A stretch of 64,000 nucleotides of DNA, taken from assembly GCA_049516595.1 (NCBI GenBank), contig JBEKSY010000003.1:62001-126000 (forward strand). Direction: 5' to 3'. Within the stretch, counting starts at the first letter, position 1; each line of letters starts with the position of its first letter. The position numbers and the translations under genes were made by a program. Shown here one piece after another: positions 62,592 through 64,000 of the stretch. Source of the stretch: JBEKHT01 sp049516595 (lineage in GTDB: Bacteria > Chloroflexota > Anaerolineae > Anaerolineales > RBG-16-64-43). The notes beneath the pieces are model-generated. The model ran no database searches and was not told the origin of the DNA. It saw nothing but the letters and a program-made list of their open reading frames with translations.

Positions 62592-63767
62592 ATGCGCAAT
62601 TATCTGGAGGAAATCAATGGCGTGATTGGGGTGACGGGCAGCCTGCTGTGTAGCCCGGATGGAACCTTGATCGCCTCCGTTCTGCCCGAGGCCATGTCCG
62701 AGGAAACCTTGCTGGTCGTTTCGCGCACTCTCGCCAAGACCCTGGATGGGCTCCGGTTGGCTAGGCACCGGAAGGTCACCGAGATGGACCTGGCCTACGA
62801 ATCGGGCCGACTGGTGGTGAAGAATCTCGGCGAAGGATACCTGATCATCCTGTGCACGCCGAACATCAACGTCTCGCTCTTGAACTTGACTGCGAACCTT
62901 GTAGTCAAGAGATTGCAGGAGGCGCTCAAGGCGGGTGGAGCGCCGTCCAAGAGGGCCGCCGGTCCGAACGTTCCACCGATGCCTGAGCCCCCGCCCCAGG
63001 CTGTCACCCCTGCCCCGCCCACGGTTGCGGTCCCCGCCCCCCTTGCACCGCGCCTTCAGGCTGCCTTGGACATCGTGACGGCGGGGCGCGAGAGGCGAGT
63101 CGTCTTGAGGGTCATGGGGGAAGGAGCTGTGCGCATACGCTGCCCCTCCGTTGCCGACAAACCCACCCGCCCCGAGGAGGAAGATACCGTCCAGCTGGCC
63201 GCTCGCTCCGGACAGCAGGTGGAAGCGACCTTGAAGGGCATGGGCTATATCGGGGACTCCCGCTTCAACACGCTCTTTGGCAGCGAGCGCATGCGGTTCG
63301 CCCACCCGCAGACGCATCTTTATGTGGAAATCTTCTACGACCACGTGGCCTCATACCACCGCCTGGAGATAGGCAGCCGGCTGCACCTTGACGATTGCAC
63401 CCTACCACTGGCAGATCTCCTTCTGAGCCAGCTCCAGAATGTGCAGGCGAGCGAGCCGGATTTCTGGCGCATGGCGGCCGTGCTGATCGATCACGACCTG
63501 GGGGGCCCAGGGCAGCCCGAGGCGATCGACGTCACTCACATCGTGACGCTCTGCTCAGAGGATTGGGGCTGGTACAAGACCGTCATGATGAACCTGGAGA
63601 AGTGCCTGGAGTGGGTTCCCAAGCAACTTCCCGCAGACCGATCGCCGGGGTTCCAGCACCATGTGGCAAGGCTGCACGAGATGATCGAGGACGCCCCCAA
63701 GTCCCTACGCTGGCAGACGCGGGCGCGGATCGGCGAGCGCCAGCGCTGGTACGAATTGCCGGAGTAG
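62592..63767 (+). CDS. Roadblock/LC7 domain fused to a nucleotidyltransferase-like domain
   Basis: A 391-residue two-domain protein. Residues 1-115 form a Roadblock domain (IGVTGSLLCSPDGTLIAS, LAYESGRLVVKNLGEGYLIIL). A proline-rich linker follows (about 120-150). The C-terminal part has RFNTLFGSERMRFAHP, LHLDDCTLPLADLLLSQLQNVQ and LCSEDWGWYKTVMMNLEKC. This matches a nucleotidyltransferase-like domain common in uncharacterised proteins, but the usual DVF metal ligand is replaced by VEIF here. I infer a regulator in which a Roadblock dimer senses a GTPase or partner and controls, or is controlled by, the second domain. It forms an operon with the upstream Roadblock gene. Confidence 0.72.
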   Translation: MRNYLEEINGVIGVTGSLLCSPDGTLIASVLPEAMSEETLLVVSRTLAKTLDGLRLARHRKVTEMDLAYESGRLVVKNLGEGYLIILCTPNINVSLLNLTANLVVKRLQEALKAGGAPSKRAAGPNVPPMPEPPPQAVTPAPPTVAVPAPLAPRLQAALDIVTAGRERRVVLRVMGEGAVRIRCPSVADKPTRPEEEDTVQLAARSGQQVEATLKGMGYIGDSRFNTLFGSERMRFAHPQTHLYVEIFYDHVASYHRLEIGSRLHLDDCTLPLADLLLSQLQNVQASEPDFWRMAAVLIDHDLGGPGQPEAIDVTHIVTLCSEDWGWYKTVMMNLEKCLEWVPKQLPADRSPGFQHHVARLHEMIEDAPKSLRWQTRARIGERQRWYELPE

Positions 63768-63800
63768 GCGGAAAAGGGGAACCTCCCGTGGCTATACAAA

Positions 63801-63840
63801 GGTCACAAGAGCCCAACCGATCGGTTGGGCTCTTGTGACC
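63801..63840. terminator. 40-bp perfect palindrome between convergent genes
   Basis: Two fully complementary 20-base arms (starting GGTCACAAGAGCCC) meet without a spacer, forming a very stable hairpin on either strand. It lies 33 bases after the plus-strand stop and 38 before the minus-strand stop, so a bidirectional terminator is likely. Confidence 0.7.
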
Positions 63841-63878
63841 GGGGAAAAAGTGTTGGTCTTTGTTTAACTCTTCTGCTT

Positions 63879-64000
63879 TCAAACCACCAGACGATTGAAG
63901 AAGGAGCGGTAGCGCTGCAAGGCCTTGCGGAGATCTTCAGTAGAGACATCATTGCCCTGATTCCACTGGCCCTCCAGCGAGCTATGTTCGTTTGCGAACA
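63879..64000 (-). CDS. C-terminal end of an unidentified protein (starts outside window)
   Basis: The last 39 residues of a minus-strand gene enter from the right edge, reading NDVSTEDLRKALQRYRSFFNRLVV and ending at TGA 63879-63881. The helical, charged tail with paired aromatics is not enough to name a family. It converges with the Roadblock genes across the palindrome. Confidence 0.55.
   Translation of the reverse strand, partial: FANEHSSLEGQWNQGNDVSTEDLRKALQRYRSFFNRLVV

Noticed and set aside
1..64000. CRISPR array, insertion sequence or prophage
   Set aside because: No regularly spaced repeats, transposase, integrase or phage structural gene was recognised on either strand.

Overview
The window is GC-rich bacterial chromosome with no insertion sequences, CRISPR arrays, phage genes, rRNA or tRNA genes that I could see. 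A two-gene glycine decarboxylase (gcvPA/gcvPB), a serine T-box leader, an F420/deazaflavin-type nitroreductase homolog, many large membrane glycosyltransferase-like proteins and frequent TACAAT-type -10 boxes suggest a Gram-positive-like lineage. Chloroflexota is my best guess; this is inference, not proof.

Left part (1-12.9 kb). A minus-strand block holds a VanW-family protein (cut by the window edge), glpD, a PHP-domain phosphoesterase, a YbhN-type flippase-like membrane protein and a membrane-anchored DUF362 protein. Next come a PfpI/DJ-1 pseudogene with two in-frame stops, an MTA/SAH-deaminase-type amidohydrolase, a small lipoprotein, an M1 aminopeptidase and an EamA transporter.

Middle (12.9-38.3 kb). 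A decayed small membrane protein precedes fabF and a SET-domain protein. A first polytopic membrane cluster (16.3-23.2 kb) consists of two paralogous GT-C-like proteins around a frameshifted ArnT/GT39-like gene, followed by a 5'-truncated epimerase. Then come an aromatic amino acid ammonia-lyase, a deoxynucleoside kinase, and the gcvH-gcvPA-gcvPB operon behind a tandem glycine riboswitch with its own terminator. A less GC-rich patch carries amt. After it lie DinB-like, deazaflavin nitroreductase-like and cupin genes, a dead EamA gene, an SDR and glpK.

Right part (38.4-64 kb). A seven-gene, tightly packed plus-strand operon begins at a promoter placed so close to the ATG that the mRNA may be leaderless. 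It alternates two GT-C-like proteins with two YfhO-like proteins, then another GT-C-like protein, a MoxR ATPase and a DUF58 protein; this looks like a cell-surface glycan or envelope system. serS follows, controlled by a T-box leader whose specifier codon reads as UCC (Ser). Then come a HEAT-repeat protein, a YtxH-like peptide, a secreted M6-like metalloprotease, a two-component system, ridA, small membrane proteins, a TIGR01777 epimerase and an aldo/keto reductase.

The strongest novelty candidate lies at 61.4 kb: a peroxiredoxin-like protein in which an in-frame TGA replaces the first Cys of a CPFC motif, with a strong ribosome binding site upstream and a SECIS-like hairpin just downstream. 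This is a candidate selenoprotein, although nearby gene decay means a nonsense mutation must be ruled out. The window ends with a Roadblock protein, a Roadblock/nucleotidyltransferase-like fusion, a perfect 40-bp palindrome and the tail of an unidentified minus-strand gene.
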